Positions 42,165-50,725 of a stretch of 64,000 nucleotides of DNA are shown here, in pieces. Within the stretch, counting starts at the first letter, position 1. Every line of letters begins with the position of its first letter. Position numbers and translations under genes: made by a program. The notes under the pieces are model-generated. The model was not told the origin of the DNA, did no database searches, and worked only from the letters and a program-made list of their open reading frames with translations. The stretch is from NCBI RefSeq assembly GCF_002934665.1, contig NZ_NIRS01000005.1, forward strand, positions 248,001-312,000, in the 5' to 3' direction. This DNA comes from Pseudomonas laurylsulfatiphila (GTDB lineage Bacteria > Pseudomonadota > Gammaproteobacteria > Pseudomonadales > Pseudomonadaceae).

Positions 42165-42644
42165 ATGAACCGAGTGTTGTACCCAGGTACCTTCGACCCT
42201 ATTACCAAGGGCCATGGCGATCTGGTCGAACGCGCCTCGCGCCTGTTCGATCACGTGATCATCGCCGTCGCCGCGAGCCCGAAGAAAAATCCGCTGTTTC
42301 CTCTGGAACAACGGGTAGAACTGGCGCGCGAGGTCACTAAACATCTGCCGAACGTTGAAGTCGTCGGCTTCTCGACGCTGTTGGCGCACTTCGCCAAAGA
42401 GAAGAACGCCAACGTGTTCCTGCGTGGTTTGCGCGCGGTGTCGGACTTCGAATACGAATTCCAGCTGGCCAACATGAACCGCCAGTTGGCGCCGGATGTG
42501 GAAAGCCTGTTCCTGACCCCGTCCGAGCGTTATTCGTTCATCTCCTCGACGCTGGTCCGTGAAATTGCGGCCCTGGGTGGCGATATCACCAAGTTCGTAC
42601 ACCCTGCGGTGGCGGACGCCCTGACCGAGCGCTTCAAGAAATAA
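42165..42644 (+). CDS. coaD: Phosphopantetheine adenylyltransferase
   Basis: A 159-residue enzyme that makes dephospho-CoA from 4'-phosphopantetheine and ATP, the penultimate step of CoA synthesis. The nucleotidyltransferase motif is RVLYPGTFDPITKGHGDLVE (contains T/HxGH-type residues TKGH), followed by AVAASPKKNPLFPLEQRVEL, FLRGLRAVSDFEYEFQLANM and the second motif YSFISSTLVREIAALGGDI. Length is normal. It is a single gene followed by a composite REP. Confidence 0.97.
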   Translation: MNRVLYPGTFDPITKGHGDLVERASRLFDHVIIAVAASPKKNPLFPLEQRVELAREVTKHLPNVEVVGFSTLLAHFAKEKNANVFLRGLRAVSDFEYEFQLANMNRQLAPDVESLFLTPSERYSFISSTLVREIAALGGDITKFVHPAVADALTERFKK

Positions 42645-42654
42645 CCCCGCAATA

Positions 42655-42756
42655 CTGTAGGAGCGAGCCTGCTCGCGATGGACGTCAACGATAACGCGGG
42701 AAACCTGACACCCCGCGGTGTTCTCGGCTTCATCGCCAGCAAGCTGGCTCCTACAG
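42655..42756. repeat. 102-bp composite REP element (AACGATAACG / CCCCGC type)
   Basis: CTGTAGGAGCGAGCCTGCTC opens it. The interior has ATGGACGTCAACGATAACGC and ACACCCCGCGGTG, and the right end is the GCCAGCAAGCTGGCTCCTAC subtype. Exactly 102 bp. Confidence 0.93.
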
Positions 42757-42850
42757 TACGTCGCACCTGCGTGCAACACGGGCGCCAATGCGGCACAATT
42801 GTACGCATTGGTTTATTGCGCCCGGGCCTGCCGCCCCGGCTGGAGTTAGC

Positions 42851-43102
42851 ATGTCCCTGATCATCACCGACGATTGCATCAACTGCGACGTCTGCGAACC
42901 CGAGTGCCCGAACGCCGCCATTTCCCAGGGCGAAGAGATCTACGTGATCGACCCGAACCTGTGCACCCAGTGTGTCGGCCACTACGACGAACCGCAGTGC
43001 CAGCAGGTCTGCCCGGTAGATTGCATTCCACTGGACGAAGCCCATCCGGAGACTGAAGAACAGTTGATGGAGAAGTACCGCAAGATTACCGGCAAGGCTT
43101 GA
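42851..43102 (+). CDS. YfhL-type 2[4Fe-4S] ferredoxin
   Basis: An 83-residue electron carrier of the Allochromatium/YfhL type. The first cluster motif is CINCDVCEPECPNAA and the second CTQCVGHYDEPQCQQVCPVD; the insertion of extra residues between the second and third Cys of the latter, and a C-terminal helix (EEQLMEKYRKITGKA), are characteristic of this type. It corresponds to P. aeruginosa fdx1 (PA0362), reported as essential there. The start is MSLIITDDCINCDVCEPECP at 42851; longer in-frame starts run into the REP. Confidence 0.95.
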   Translation: MSLIITDDCINCDVCEPECPNAAISQGEEIYVIDPNLCTQCVGHYDEPQCQQVCPVDCIPLDEAHPETEEQLMEKYRKITGKA

Positions 43103-43108
43103 CGCACC

Positions 43109-43184
43109 AAAAGATCGCAGCCTTCGGCAGCTCCTACAGAAAACACAATTCCCCTGTAGGAGCTGCCGAAGGCTGCGATCTTTT
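43109..43184. repeat. Long palindrome, second repeat family
   Basis: AAAAGATCGCAGCCTTCGGC and GCCGAAGGCTGCGATCTTTT are exact inverse copies enclosing GTAGGAGC-type segments. It lies between the convergent ferredoxin and mutM genes and could terminate both. Confidence 0.92.
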
Positions 43185-43189
43185 GACTT

Positions 43190-44002
43190 TCAGCTCTGAC
43201 AACGCGGGCAAAAAACGCTGGCGCGCTGCCCCAGTTTCACTTCCCGCAGCCCCGTGCCACAGACCTTGCAGTGTTCGCCACCACGGCCGTACACGAACAG
43301 TTCCTGCTGGAAATAACCAGGCTGACCGTCACCACCGATAAAGTCCCGCAGCGTGGTACCGCCGCGCTCGATGGCGGCCGCCAGGATGCGCTTGATCTCG
43401 ATGGCCAGTTTCAAATACCGCGCACGGGAAATACTCTTGGCTTCGCGGCGCGGGTCGATTCCAGCGGCGAACAACGCTTCGGTCGCATAGATATTGCCGA
43501 CGCCCACCACCACCGCGTTATCCATGATGAACGGCTTGACCGCCATCGAACGGCCACGGGACTGCTGGAACAGGCGCTCACCGTCGAACAGGTCGGTCAG
43601 CGGTTCCGGCCCAAGGCGAATCAGCAATTCGTGATTGAGCGGATCGAGGCTCCAGAGCATGGCGCCGAAGCGCCGCGGGTCGGTGTAACGCAGGGCCAGG
43701 CCCGACTCCAGTTCGATGTCCACATGCTCATGCTTGGCCGCCGGCAACCCGGCCTCCACCAGACGCAAGTTGCCTGACATGCCCAAATGAATGATCAAGG
43801 TGCCGACTTCGGCGTTGATCAGCAGGTACTTGGCGCGCCGCTCCACCAATACGATGCGCTGGCCGGACAGGCGCACATCGAGGTCCTCGGGGATCGGCCA
43901 GCGCAGACGGCGATCACGCACGATCACCCGGCTGACGCGCTGGCCTTCCAGGTACGGCGCGATGCCGCGACGGGTGGTTTCGACTTCTGGCAATTCAGGC
44001 AT
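43190..44002 (-). CDS. mutM: Formamidopyrimidine-DNA glycosylase (Fpg/MutM)
   Basis: A 270-residue base-excision repair enzyme removing 8-oxoguanine and FaPy lesions. It starts MPELPEVETTRRGIAPYLEG with catalytic Pro2 and Glu3. The central helix-two-turn-helix region carries VGVGNIYATEALFAAGIDPR, and the C-terminal zinc finger is CKVCGTGLREVKLGQRASVF followed by CPRC, with all four Cys present. The HDOD gene lies 42 bp upstream on the same strand, so the two may be cotranscribed. Confidence 0.97.
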   Translation of the reverse strand: MPELPEVETTRRGIAPYLEGQRVSRVIVRDRRLRWPIPEDLDVRLSGQRIVLVERRAKYLLINAEVGTLIIHLGMSGNLRLVEAGLPAAKHEHVDIELESGLALRYTDPRRFGAMLWSLDPLNHELLIRLGPEPLTDLFDGERLFQQSRGRSMAVKPFIMDNAVVVGVGNIYATEALFAAGIDPRREAKSISRARYLKLAIEIKRILAAAIERGGTTLRDFIGGDGQPGYFQQELFVYGRGGEHCKVCGTGLREVKLGQRASVFCPRCQS

Positions 44003-44044
44003 GGTGCTCTCGGATCAGGCGCATGGCCTGGAAAGGTCCGACAC

Positions 44045-44914
44045 TCAGCGATGAGTGCCGAGGTCGCGGATCGTCTGCTTGAGGGTCTCGAAGTCGTAGT
44101 CCGAGAGGCCGACATAATCGAGCACCAGCGGCGCAATGCTGTTCCACTCGTGATCTTCGGTCTGATTGCCCAGCACCCGATGCGACGCGCAAATGTGCTC
44201 GGCCATTTTCAGGATCGCCAACAGGTTCTTCAACGAACTGTTGCGCGAAGTCTCATCGCTGAATACCGCCAACGCATTGTGGTGATTGGCGATCGCCGCG
44301 CTCACGTGCTCCGGCAGACGCCAGGACTTGGCCGTGTAATAGCCGACCACCGAGTGATTGGTATTGAACACCTGATTCTCCGTGTCCACCACCCGGCATT
44401 CGGCGCTGGCGTTGGCATAGGCCTGCTCCAGAACCCCCATGTAGTCGGGGAAACGCTGGAGCATCAAGGGCACGCCGCAGTCGTGGAACAGGCCCAGGGC
44501 ATAGGCTTCGTCGCCATTTTCAACGCCGATGCGCTTGGCCAGGGTCAGGCAGGTCATGGCCACGTCCTGAGCGGTGTCCCAGAAACGGTTCAGGGTGACA
44601 ATGGTGTCGTCATTCATCTCGCCCTTGATCGACTGCGCATTGATCAGGTTGATGACCGAGCGGCTGCCCAGCAGATTGACCGCGCGCTGGATCGAGGCAA
44701 TCTTGTTGCTCAACCCGTAATACGGCGAATTGACGATCTTCAGCAGGGAACCGGAAAGGCCCGGATCCTGGGATATCAGCTTGGCAATGACTTCCAGATC
44801 CGGGTCGGGCATGTACTGCTCCATCTGCAAATCCACCATGATCTGCGGCTGGGCCGGTACGCTGATGCCCTGCAGGGCTTGTTGGATCTGTTCGGAAGTC
44901 AGCTCTTGGGACAT
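44045..44914 (-). CDS. HDOD-domain signalling protein
   Basis: A 289-residue cytoplasmic protein made almost wholly of an HDOD domain (about 15-215): DPDLEVIAKLISQDPGLSGS, LLKIVNSPYYGLSNKIASIQ and AVNLLGSRSVINLINAQSI are hallmark segments, and FHDCGVPLML retains an HD-like pair. The phosphodiesterase metal site of true HD-GYP proteins is incomplete. HDOD proteins in pseudomonads are linked with motility and cyclic-di-GMP or ppGpp signalling, but this one has no experimentally known job that I can recall. It sits upstream of mutM on the same strand. Confidence 0.9.
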   Translation of the reverse strand: MSQELTSEQIQQALQGISVPAQPQIMVDLQMEQYMPDPDLEVIAKLISQDPGLSGSLLKIVNSPYYGLSNKIASIQRAVNLLGSRSVINLINAQSIKGEMNDDTIVTLNRFWDTAQDVAMTCLTLAKRIGVENGDEAYALGLFHDCGVPLMLQRFPDYMGVLEQAYANASAECRVVDTENQVFNTNHSVVGYYTAKSWRLPEHVSAAIANHHNALAVFSDETSRNSSLKNLLAILKMAEHICASHRVLGNQTEDHEWNSIAPLVLDYVGLSDYDFETLKQTIRDLGTHR

Positions 44915-45067
44915 AGGTACACACTCTGGGTCAGACGGCGATTCTAACCTTTATGAAGTTGGATCCGACACACCAAATCGCAAGACAGCCCTCGCCACAT
45001 GTCCACTTGCAGGCCAATCCGGGGTCTCAACACGCTATACTCCCGCTCTTTTTTCCGGAGCGACGAC

Positions 45068-46264
45068 ATGTCCCTGCCTAGCCTGCGCCTCAAAGCCAAC
45101 GCCGACCGTCGTCTGCGCAACGGTCACTTGTGGGTCTACAGCAACGAAATCGATGTAGCCGCTACGCCTTTGCACGGTTTCAAGGCCGGCGACCAGGCGA
45201 TCCTCGAAGCCGCTGGCGGCAAGCCGCTGGGCATCGTTGCCATGAGCCCGAACAACCTGATCTGCGCCCGTGTGCTGTCGCGCGACATCAAGCTGCCGCT
45301 GGACAAGTCGCTGCTGGTGCACCGCCTGAATGTGGCCCTGTCCCTGCGCGAGCGCCTGTTCGACAAGCCGTTCTATCGCCTGGTCTACGGCGACTCCGAC
45401 CTGCTGCCAGGCCTGGTGGTCGACCGTTTCGGCGACATCCTGGTGGTGCAGATCGCCTCGGCGACCATGGAAGCCCATAAAGACGACGTGATCGCGGCGC
45501 TGACCCAAGTGCTCAAGCCAAGCGGCATCCTGTTCAAGAACGACTCCGCCGCCCGTGACGCCGAAGGCCTCACCCGCTACGTCGAAACCGTGTTCGGCCT
45601 GGTGCCGGAGTGGGTCGCACTGGAAGAAAACGGCGTGAAATTCGAAGCACCGGTCATCCAGGGCCAGAAAACCGGCTGGTTCTACGACCACCGCATGAAC
45701 CGCGCACGCCTGGCGCCGTACGCCAAAGGCAAACGCGTTCTGGACCTGTACAGCTACATCGGCGGCTGGGGCGTGCAGGCTGCCGCGTTCGGCGCCAGTG
45801 AAGTGTTCTGCGTCGACGCATCGGCCTTCGCCCTTGACGGCGTCGAGCGCAACGCCGCGCTGAACGGCTTCGCCGACAAGATGACCTGCATCGAAGGCGA
45901 CGTGTTCGAAGCCCTCAAAGAACTGAAAGCCAGCGAAGAACGCTTCGACGTGATCGTGGCCGACCCGCCGGCGTTCATCAAACGCAAGAAAGACATGAAA
46001 AACGGCGAAGGCGCCTACCGCCGCCTGAACGAGCAAGCCATGCGCCTGCTGACCAAGGACGGCATCCTGGTCAGCGCATCGTGCTCGATGCACCTGCCGG
46101 AAGACGACCTGCAGAACATCCTGCTCACCAGCGCCCGCCACCTGGACCGCAACATCCAGATGCTGGAACGTGGCGGCCAGGGGCCGGATCATCCGGTGCA
46201 CCCGGCGATTGCCGAGACTCGGTATATCAAGAGCATTACTTGCCGGTTGCTGCCAAACAGCTAA
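45068..46264 (+). CDS. rlmI: 23S rRNA (cytosine(1962)-C5)-methyltransferase RlmI
   Basis: A 398-residue rRNA methyltransferase. The start MSLPSLRLKANADRRLRNGH at 45068 has an RBS-like GGAGCGACG upstream; the longer in-frame start at 44999 lacks one. The N-terminal PUA domain covers about 1-75; FDKPFYRLVYGDSDLLPGLV follows; GWFYDHRMNRARLAP and VLDLYSYIGGWGVQAAAFGA form the SAM domain; catalytic residues are in DVIVADPPAFIKRKKD and the Cys of LVSASCSMHL. It is followed by an altered composite REP. Confidence 0.95.
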   Translation: MSLPSLRLKANADRRLRNGHLWVYSNEIDVAATPLHGFKAGDQAILEAAGGKPLGIVAMSPNNLICARVLSRDIKLPLDKSLLVHRLNVALSLRERLFDKPFYRLVYGDSDLLPGLVVDRFGDILVVQIASATMEAHKDDVIAALTQVLKPSGILFKNDSAARDAEGLTRYVETVFGLVPEWVALEENGVKFEAPVIQGQKTGWFYDHRMNRARLAPYAKGKRVLDLYSYIGGWGVQAAAFGASEVFCVDASAFALDGVERNAALNGFADKMTCIEGDVFEALKELKASEERFDVIVADPPAFIKRKKDMKNGEGAYRRLNEQAMRLLTKDGILVSASCSMHLPEDDLQNILLTSARHLDRNIQMLERGGQGPDHPVHPAIAETRYIKSITCRLLPNS

Positions 46265-46276
46265 AACGCAAACCAA

Positions 46277-46390
46277 TGTAGGAGCAGCCGGTCGACGTTC
46301 GATTGCTCGCGATGGTCGTCAACGATAACGCTGGCAGCCTGACGCCCCGCGGTGTTCTCGGGTTCATCGCGAGCAGGCTCGCTCCTACAG
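46277..46390. repeat. Composite REP element with an expanded left arm
   Basis: This is the same class as the 102-bp elements: ATGGTCGTCAACGATAACGC, then GCCCCGCGGTGTTCTCGG inside, and GAGCAGGCTCGCTCCTACAG at the right. In the left REP the five bases GAGCT between TGTAGGAGC and TGCTCGCG are replaced by 18 bases (AGCCGGTCGACGTTCGAT), so the left hairpin no longer matches the family. Confidence 0.88.
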
Positions 46391-46513
46391 TGATTCCCGG
46401 CATCAAAACAGGAAGCCTCCTACAGCGCTTTTGATTGAACTCCCTGCGTCCCAGACTAGTATCGGTTTCTGGTTTCAAGCACGAACGCTTGATCACTCCG
46501 GAAAACAAAAACA

Positions 46514-47709
46514 ATGTCTGAGTCCTCTTGTCCAGCTCTAAGTAGCGACCTGAAACGCCAACGGGCCTCCCGCTTTATCCTCATTACCAATATCTCGTTG
46601 ATCAGTTTTTCCCGCTGAATATCCTCCTGCCTTCTTTTCCTGCCTTGGCCGGGGAGTTCAACACTTCAACCGCAGAAATTGCCCTATCCACCAGCCTGTT
46701 CACGCTGGTTTTTGCGATTTCTCAATTAATAACCGGCCCGCTCTCGGATAAGTGGGGGCGCAAGGAAGTTCTTCTTGGGTGCATCGTTGTTTCTACGCTC
46801 GGCTCGATAGGGTGCGTGCTGGCTACAGACTATCCGGGCTTCCTGCTATTTCGCGTCATCCAGGCAATCGGGTGTGGTTTCTTTGTGCTGGGTCATGCAC
46901 TGGTGGAGGACTTGTTCGAAGAACGGGATCGGGCCCGAGTGCGAATTTATTACATGACACTGAGCGGCTCCTTTGTTGCACTGTCGCCGCTATTGGGATC
47001 ATGGCTGCAAACCACATTCGATTGGCAGGGAAGTTTTTATGGTTTTGCGATCAAGGCGCTCGGCATGTTTATCCATGCCCAAGTAATACTGCCATCCAAA
47101 GCAATCAGCCATCAAAGAACACCGGTTTCCGTTCTACGCACGCTGATATCCATTGTTGGAAATCGAGATTTCATCCGCTACTGGTGGATTGCCGCGTTAG
47201 TGTTTGCTTGTTATTTCGCATTGATCAGCGTGACGCCGCTGATTTTCATGGATGAGTTCAAGTTATCCGAATACCAGTACGCGCTGGTGCTTATGGTGTA
47301 TGGGTTGGCCTATTTCCTTGGTGGAGTAGTTGCCAGCGCCGTGCAGAAACACATCTCCCTCACACTACAAATCAACATCGGGCTCGGATTGCTGGGTGCC
47401 GCCGGTGTGTTGTTAGCATTGATCGTCAATTATGAATTGATGACAACTATCACCCTGCTCATACCGATGCTGATCAGTGCTCTGGCAGTCACCCTTGTAC
47501 GACCTGCCGCAATTTCCGCAGCAATGTTGCTGTTCTCAAGCAGCGCCGGAACGGCAGCATCTGCAGGCAATAGCATTATGTTCATCACCGCCGCGGTCAG
47601 CAGCGCTGCGCTCGCACAAACCGGAGACAATTTGCTGATGACCATTGCTGTTGGCTTCATCGCCTTCAGCCTTTGGGGGTTGCTGACGAATGCCCGGATA
47701 GGGCACTGA
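46514..47709 (+). pseudogene. MFS drug-efflux-type transporter with N-terminal frameshift
   Basis: From the ATG at 46514 the frame reads MSESSCPALSSDLKRQRASR and then a first membrane helix start (FILITNISLISFSR) before a stop at 46616-46618. The continuation FFPLNILLPSFPALAGEFNT lies in the next frame, and the switch point is the run of five T at 46606-46610: one more T would restore one open frame through to 47709. The downstream part (about 350 codons) has Bcr/CflA-like features such as LITGPLSDKWGRKEVLLGCI (motif A) and eleven or so hydrophobic segments. The base composition is less GC-rich than its neighbours, suggesting transfer. A TTG at 46645 could in principle start a truncated protein lacking the first helix. 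Sequencing error cannot be excluded. Confidence 0.75.
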
Positions 47710-47811
47710 CTGTAGGAGCGAGCTTGCTCGCGATGGTCGTCAACGATAACGCGGGGAACCTGATACCCCGCGGCGTCTTTGAATTCATCGCGAGCAGGCT
47801 CGCTCCTACAG
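47710..47811. repeat. 102-bp composite REP element, left flank of the RAYT gene
   Basis: CTGTAGGAGCGAGCTTGCTC opens and GAGCAGGCTCGCTCCTACAG closes, with ATGGTCGTCAACGATAACGC and TACCCCGCGGCG inside. By my count it differs from the right-flank copy (48373) at about 12 of 102 positions. Confidence 0.95.
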
Positions 47812-47902
47812 GTGCAGGACACATCCTGATCCACTACCGAAGCGACAACCTCCCACCCCACGCCTACCGTTTTCTCTTCCCATCACCGAAGAGGACAACG
47901 GA

Positions 47903-48361
47903 ATGTCCAACACGCCAAAAGCCCATCGATTACGCACAGGTCGGCACTCGCAATCCGGTCGCATCTATCACCTGACCGCTGTCACCCATGAACGACAACC
48001 ATTCTTCCAGGATTGGCGCACTGGTCGCTTTTTGGTGCACGAGTTCAGAAGGGCTCAGGAAGCCGGCTATGTCACGTCTATAGCCTGGGTAGTCATGCCG
48101 GATCACTTCCACTGGCTGATTGAATTGCACAACGGTGATTTACCGAAACTGGTGCAAGCCACCAAATCTCGCTGCACACGCCTCATCAATCAGCAACGGG
48201 ATCTGCGTGCTCCTGTATGGCAAAAGGGCTACTTCGACCGAGCCCTGCGTCGCGAGGAAGATCTGAAAGCCATTGCCCGATACATCATCGCCAACCCCCT
48301 ACGCGCAGGCCTCGTCGACCATATCGGCGGCTACCCACTCTGGGACGCCATCTGGCTCTGA
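47903..48361 (+). mobile_element. REP-associated tyrosine transposase (RAYT)
   Basis: A 152-residue Y1-type HUH transposase. The HUH motif is in WVVMPDHFHWLIELHNGDLP (His-Phe-His, about residues 63-65), and the catalytic tyrosine is probably the one in AIARYIIANPLRAGLV (about 133). PVWQKGYFDRALRREEDL is another family hallmark. RAYTs are single-copy domesticated IS200/IS605 relatives thought to spread REP sequences. It starts at MSNTPKAHRLRTGRHSQSG with GAGG upstream. It is bracketed by two composite REPs in the same orientation, about 90 bp upstream and 11 bp downstream, the classic REPtron arrangement. The gene is full length and looks functional. Confidence 0.95.
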
Positions 48362-48372
48362 TGCACAAATCA

Positions 48373-48474
48373 CTGTAGGAGCGAGCCTGCTCGCGATGGT
48401 CGTCAACGATAACGCGGGAAACCTGGTACCCCGCGGCGCTCTCAGGCTCATCGTGAGCAGGCTCGCTCCTACAG
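48373..48474. repeat. 102-bp composite REP element, right flank of the RAYT gene
   Basis: CTGTAGGAGCGAGCCTGCTC opens and GAGCAGGCTCGCTCCTACAG closes, with ATGGTCGTCAACGATAACGC and TACCCCGCGGCG inside. It begins 11 bp after the RAYT stop. Confidence 0.95.
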
Positions 48475-48723
48475 AAAACGCGCCCGCACGTCTCGTAAGC
48501 GCCGCCTCCAGGTTTGCAGGCATTCCCTCCAGCCGCCAGCCGTGTAGAATCGCGAACATTCATCGCCAGTCATCCCCGGCGGGTTTATGAGCTCAAGCTG
48601 AAGCGCGCGGCGATCCCGCAAAGTTATCGGCAACTTCCGGACACGCGGCCATTTCTGAGTGTTCCAGACGTCAATAGAAGCTCACTTCCCTTTTGATACC
48701 TGATTAGCCGCCCGGAGTGCTTC
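48475..48723 (+). other. Leader region of ilvD
   Basis: This 249-bp gap (362 bp with the REP) precedes ilvD. TAGAAT at 48545-48550 is the best -10-like hexamer, without a good -35 at the right distance. I see no run of Leu/Val/Ile codons after a start codon that would suggest a classic attenuator peptide. Confidence 0.35.
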
Positions 48724-50565
48724 ATGCCTGATTACCGCTCGAAAACATCCACCCACGGCCGCAACATGGCCGGCGCCCGCGCACTGTGGCGCGCCACGGG
48801 GATGAAAGATGACGACTTCAAGAAGCCGATCATCGCCATTGCCAACTCGTTCACCCAGTTCGTACCGGGCCACGTGCACCTCAAGGACCTGGGCCAACTG
48901 GTCGCCCGCGAGATCGAACGCGCTGGCGGCGTGGCCAAGGAATTCAACACCATCGCTGTCGATGACGGCATCGCCATGGGCCACGACGGCATGCTGTATT
49001 CGCTGCCGAGCCGCGAGATCATCGCCGACTCCGTCGAGTACATGGTCAACGCCCACTGCGCCGACGCCATCGTGTGCATTTCCAACTGCGACAAGATCAC
49101 CCCTGGCATGCTGATGGCTTCCCTGCGCCTGAACATCCCGGTGATCTTCGTCTCCGGCGGCCCGATGGAAGCCGGCAAGACCAAACTCGCCTCCCACGGC
49201 CTCGACCTGGTCGACGCCATGGTGATCGCCGCCGACTCCAGCGCTTCTGACGAGAAAGTCGCCGAGTACGAGCGCAGCGCCTGCCCGACCTGCGGTTCGT
49301 GCTCCGGCATGTTCACCGCCAACTCGATGAACTGCCTGGTTGAAGCGCTGGGCCTTGCCTTACCGGGCAACGGTTCGACCCTGGCCACCCACAGCGACCG
49401 CGAGCAGCTGTTCCTGCAGGCCGGCCGCACCATCGTCGAGCTGTGCAAGCGTTACTACGGCGAGAACGACGAGTCGGTGTTGCCGCGCAACATCGCCAAC
49501 TTCCAGGCCTTCGAAAACGCCATGACCCTGGACATCGCCATGGGCGGTTCCACCAACACCATCCTGCACTTGCTGGCCGCCGCCCAGGAAGCCGAGATCG
49601 ATTTCGACCTGCGCGACATCGACCGTCTGTCCCGTCACGTGCCGCAACTGTGCAAGGTCGCACCGAACATCCAGAAGTACCACATGGAAGACGTGCACCG
49701 CGCTGGCGGCATCTTCAGCATCCTCGGTTCGCTGGCCCGTGGCGGCCTGCTGCACACCCAGCTGCCGACCGTGCACAGCCGCAGCATGGAAGAAGCCATC
49801 GCCAAGTGGGACATTACCCAGACCAACGACGAAGCCGTGCACCACTTCTTCAAGGCCGGTCCGGCGGGCATCCCGACGCAAACCGCGTTCAGCCAGTCGA
49901 CCCGTTGGGAAACCCTGGACGACGACCGTGAAAACGGCTGCATCCGCAGTGTCGAGCACGCTTACTCGCAAGAAGGCGGCCTGGCCGTTCTCTACGGCAA
50001 CATCGCTCTGGACGGCTGCGTGGTGAAAACCGCCGGCGTCGACGAGTCGATCCACGTGTTCGAAGGCAACGCCAAGATCTTCGAAAGCCAGGACAGCGCC
50101 GTACGCGGCATCCTCGCCGACGAAGTGAAGGAAGGCGACATCGTCATCATTCGCTACGAAGGCCCGAAAGGCGGCCCGGGCATGCAGGAAATGCTCTACC
50201 CGACGTCGTACCTGAAATCCAAAGGCCTGGGCAAAGCCTGCGCCCTGCTCACCGACGGCCGTTTCTCCGGCGGCACCTCCGGTCTGTCCATCGGCCACGC
50301 TTCGCCTGAAGCGGCTGCCGGCGGTGCAATCGGCCTGGTGCAGGACGGCGACAAGGTGCTGATCGACATTCCGAACCGCTCGATCAACCTGTTGGTCAGC
50401 GACGAAGAACTGGCCGCGCGCCGGGTCGAGCAGGACAAGAAAGGCTGGAAGCCGGTGGAAGTGCGTCCACGTAAAGTGACCACTGCCCTGAAGGCCTACG
50501 CCCTGCTGGCGACCAGCGCCGACAAGGGTGCTGTGCGTAACAAGGCGATGCTTGACGGGCTTTGA
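48724..50565 (+). CDS. ilvD: Dihydroxy-acid dehydratase
   Basis: It dehydrates dihydroxyisovalerate and dihydroxymethylvalerate, the third common step of valine and isoleucine synthesis. The protein is 613 residues, typical of the long E. coli-type enzyme. The iron-sulfur cluster ligands are in CISNCDKITPGMLMASLRLN (Cys at about 122) and SACPTCGSCSGMFTANSMNC (Cys near 195). GLALPGNGSTLATH, MGGSTNTILHLLAAAQEAEI and TDGRFSGGTSGLSIGHASPE are family signatures. A strong hairpin terminator follows the stop. Confidence 0.98.
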   Translation: MPDYRSKTSTHGRNMAGARALWRATGMKDDDFKKPIIAIANSFTQFVPGHVHLKDLGQLVAREIERAGGVAKEFNTIAVDDGIAMGHDGMLYSLPSREIIADSVEYMVNAHCADAIVCISNCDKITPGMLMASLRLNIPVIFVSGGPMEAGKTKLASHGLDLVDAMVIAADSSASDEKVAEYERSACPTCGSCSGMFTANSMNCLVEALGLALPGNGSTLATHSDREQLFLQAGRTIVELCKRYYGENDESVLPRNIANFQAFENAMTLDIAMGGSTNTILHLLAAAQEAEIDFDLRDIDRLSRHVPQLCKVAPNIQKYHMEDVHRAGGIFSILGSLARGGLLHTQLPTVHSRSMEEAIAKWDITQTNDEAVHHFFKAGPAGIPTQTAFSQSTRWETLDDDRENGCIRSVEHAYSQEGGLAVLYGNIALDGCVVKTAGVDESIHVFEGNAKIFESQDSAVRGILADEVKEGDIVIIRYEGPKGGPGMQEMLYPTSYLKSKGLGKACALLTDGRFSGGTSGLSIGHASPEAAAGGAIGLVQDGDKVLIDIPNRSINLLVSDEELAARRVEQDKKGWKPVEVRPRKVTTALKAYALLATSADKGAVRNKAMLDGL

Positions 50566-50582
50566 TGCTTGATCGCTGAACA

Positions 50583-50611
50583 AAAATACCCCGCCCAGTG
50601 CGGGGTATTTT
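50583..50611 (+). terminator. Rho-independent terminator of ilvD
   Basis: AAAATACCCCGC (50583-50594) and GCGGGGTATTTT (50600-50611) form a perfect 12-bp stem with the loop CCAGT, followed by ATTT. It starts 18 bases after the ilvD stop and is nearly symmetrical, so it could also work leftward. Confidence 0.9.
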
Positions 50612-50626
50612 ATTTCCACCGATCCC

Positions 50627-50712
50627 CTGTAGGAGCTGCCGCAGGCTGCGATCTTTTGATCCTGTTTTTTACAATCAAAGTCAAAAGATCGCAGCCTTCG
50701 GCAGCTCCTACA
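50627..50712. repeat. Long palindrome, second repeat family (outward form)
   Basis: CTGTAGGAGCTGCCGCAGGC TGCGATCTTTTG at the left and CAAAAGATCGCAGCCTTCGG CAGCTCCTAC at the right. Unlike the copies at 10786, 12175 and 43109 the GTAGGAGC ends are outermost and the T/A tracts are in the middle. Confidence 0.9.
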
Positions 50713-50725
50713 AAGGGGGCCGGCG

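Noticed and set aside
45035..46276. Minus-strand reading frame of 413 codons over rlmI
   Set aside because: Antisense to a well-supported methyltransferase gene and without a domain.
42655..48474. Repeated palindromes as a CRISPR array
   Set aside because: The repeats are scattered, single composites with conserved spacers and REP cores; no regular spacing and no cas genes.
46277..48474. Prophage or integrative element around the RAYT gene
   Set aside because: No integrase, phage structural gene, tRNA target or direct attachment repeat is present; REP/RAYT biology explains the segment.
49360..50619. Minus-strand reading frame of 419 codons over ilvD
   Set aside because: Antisense to ilvD and running through its terminator hairpin; composition only mirrors ilvD codons.
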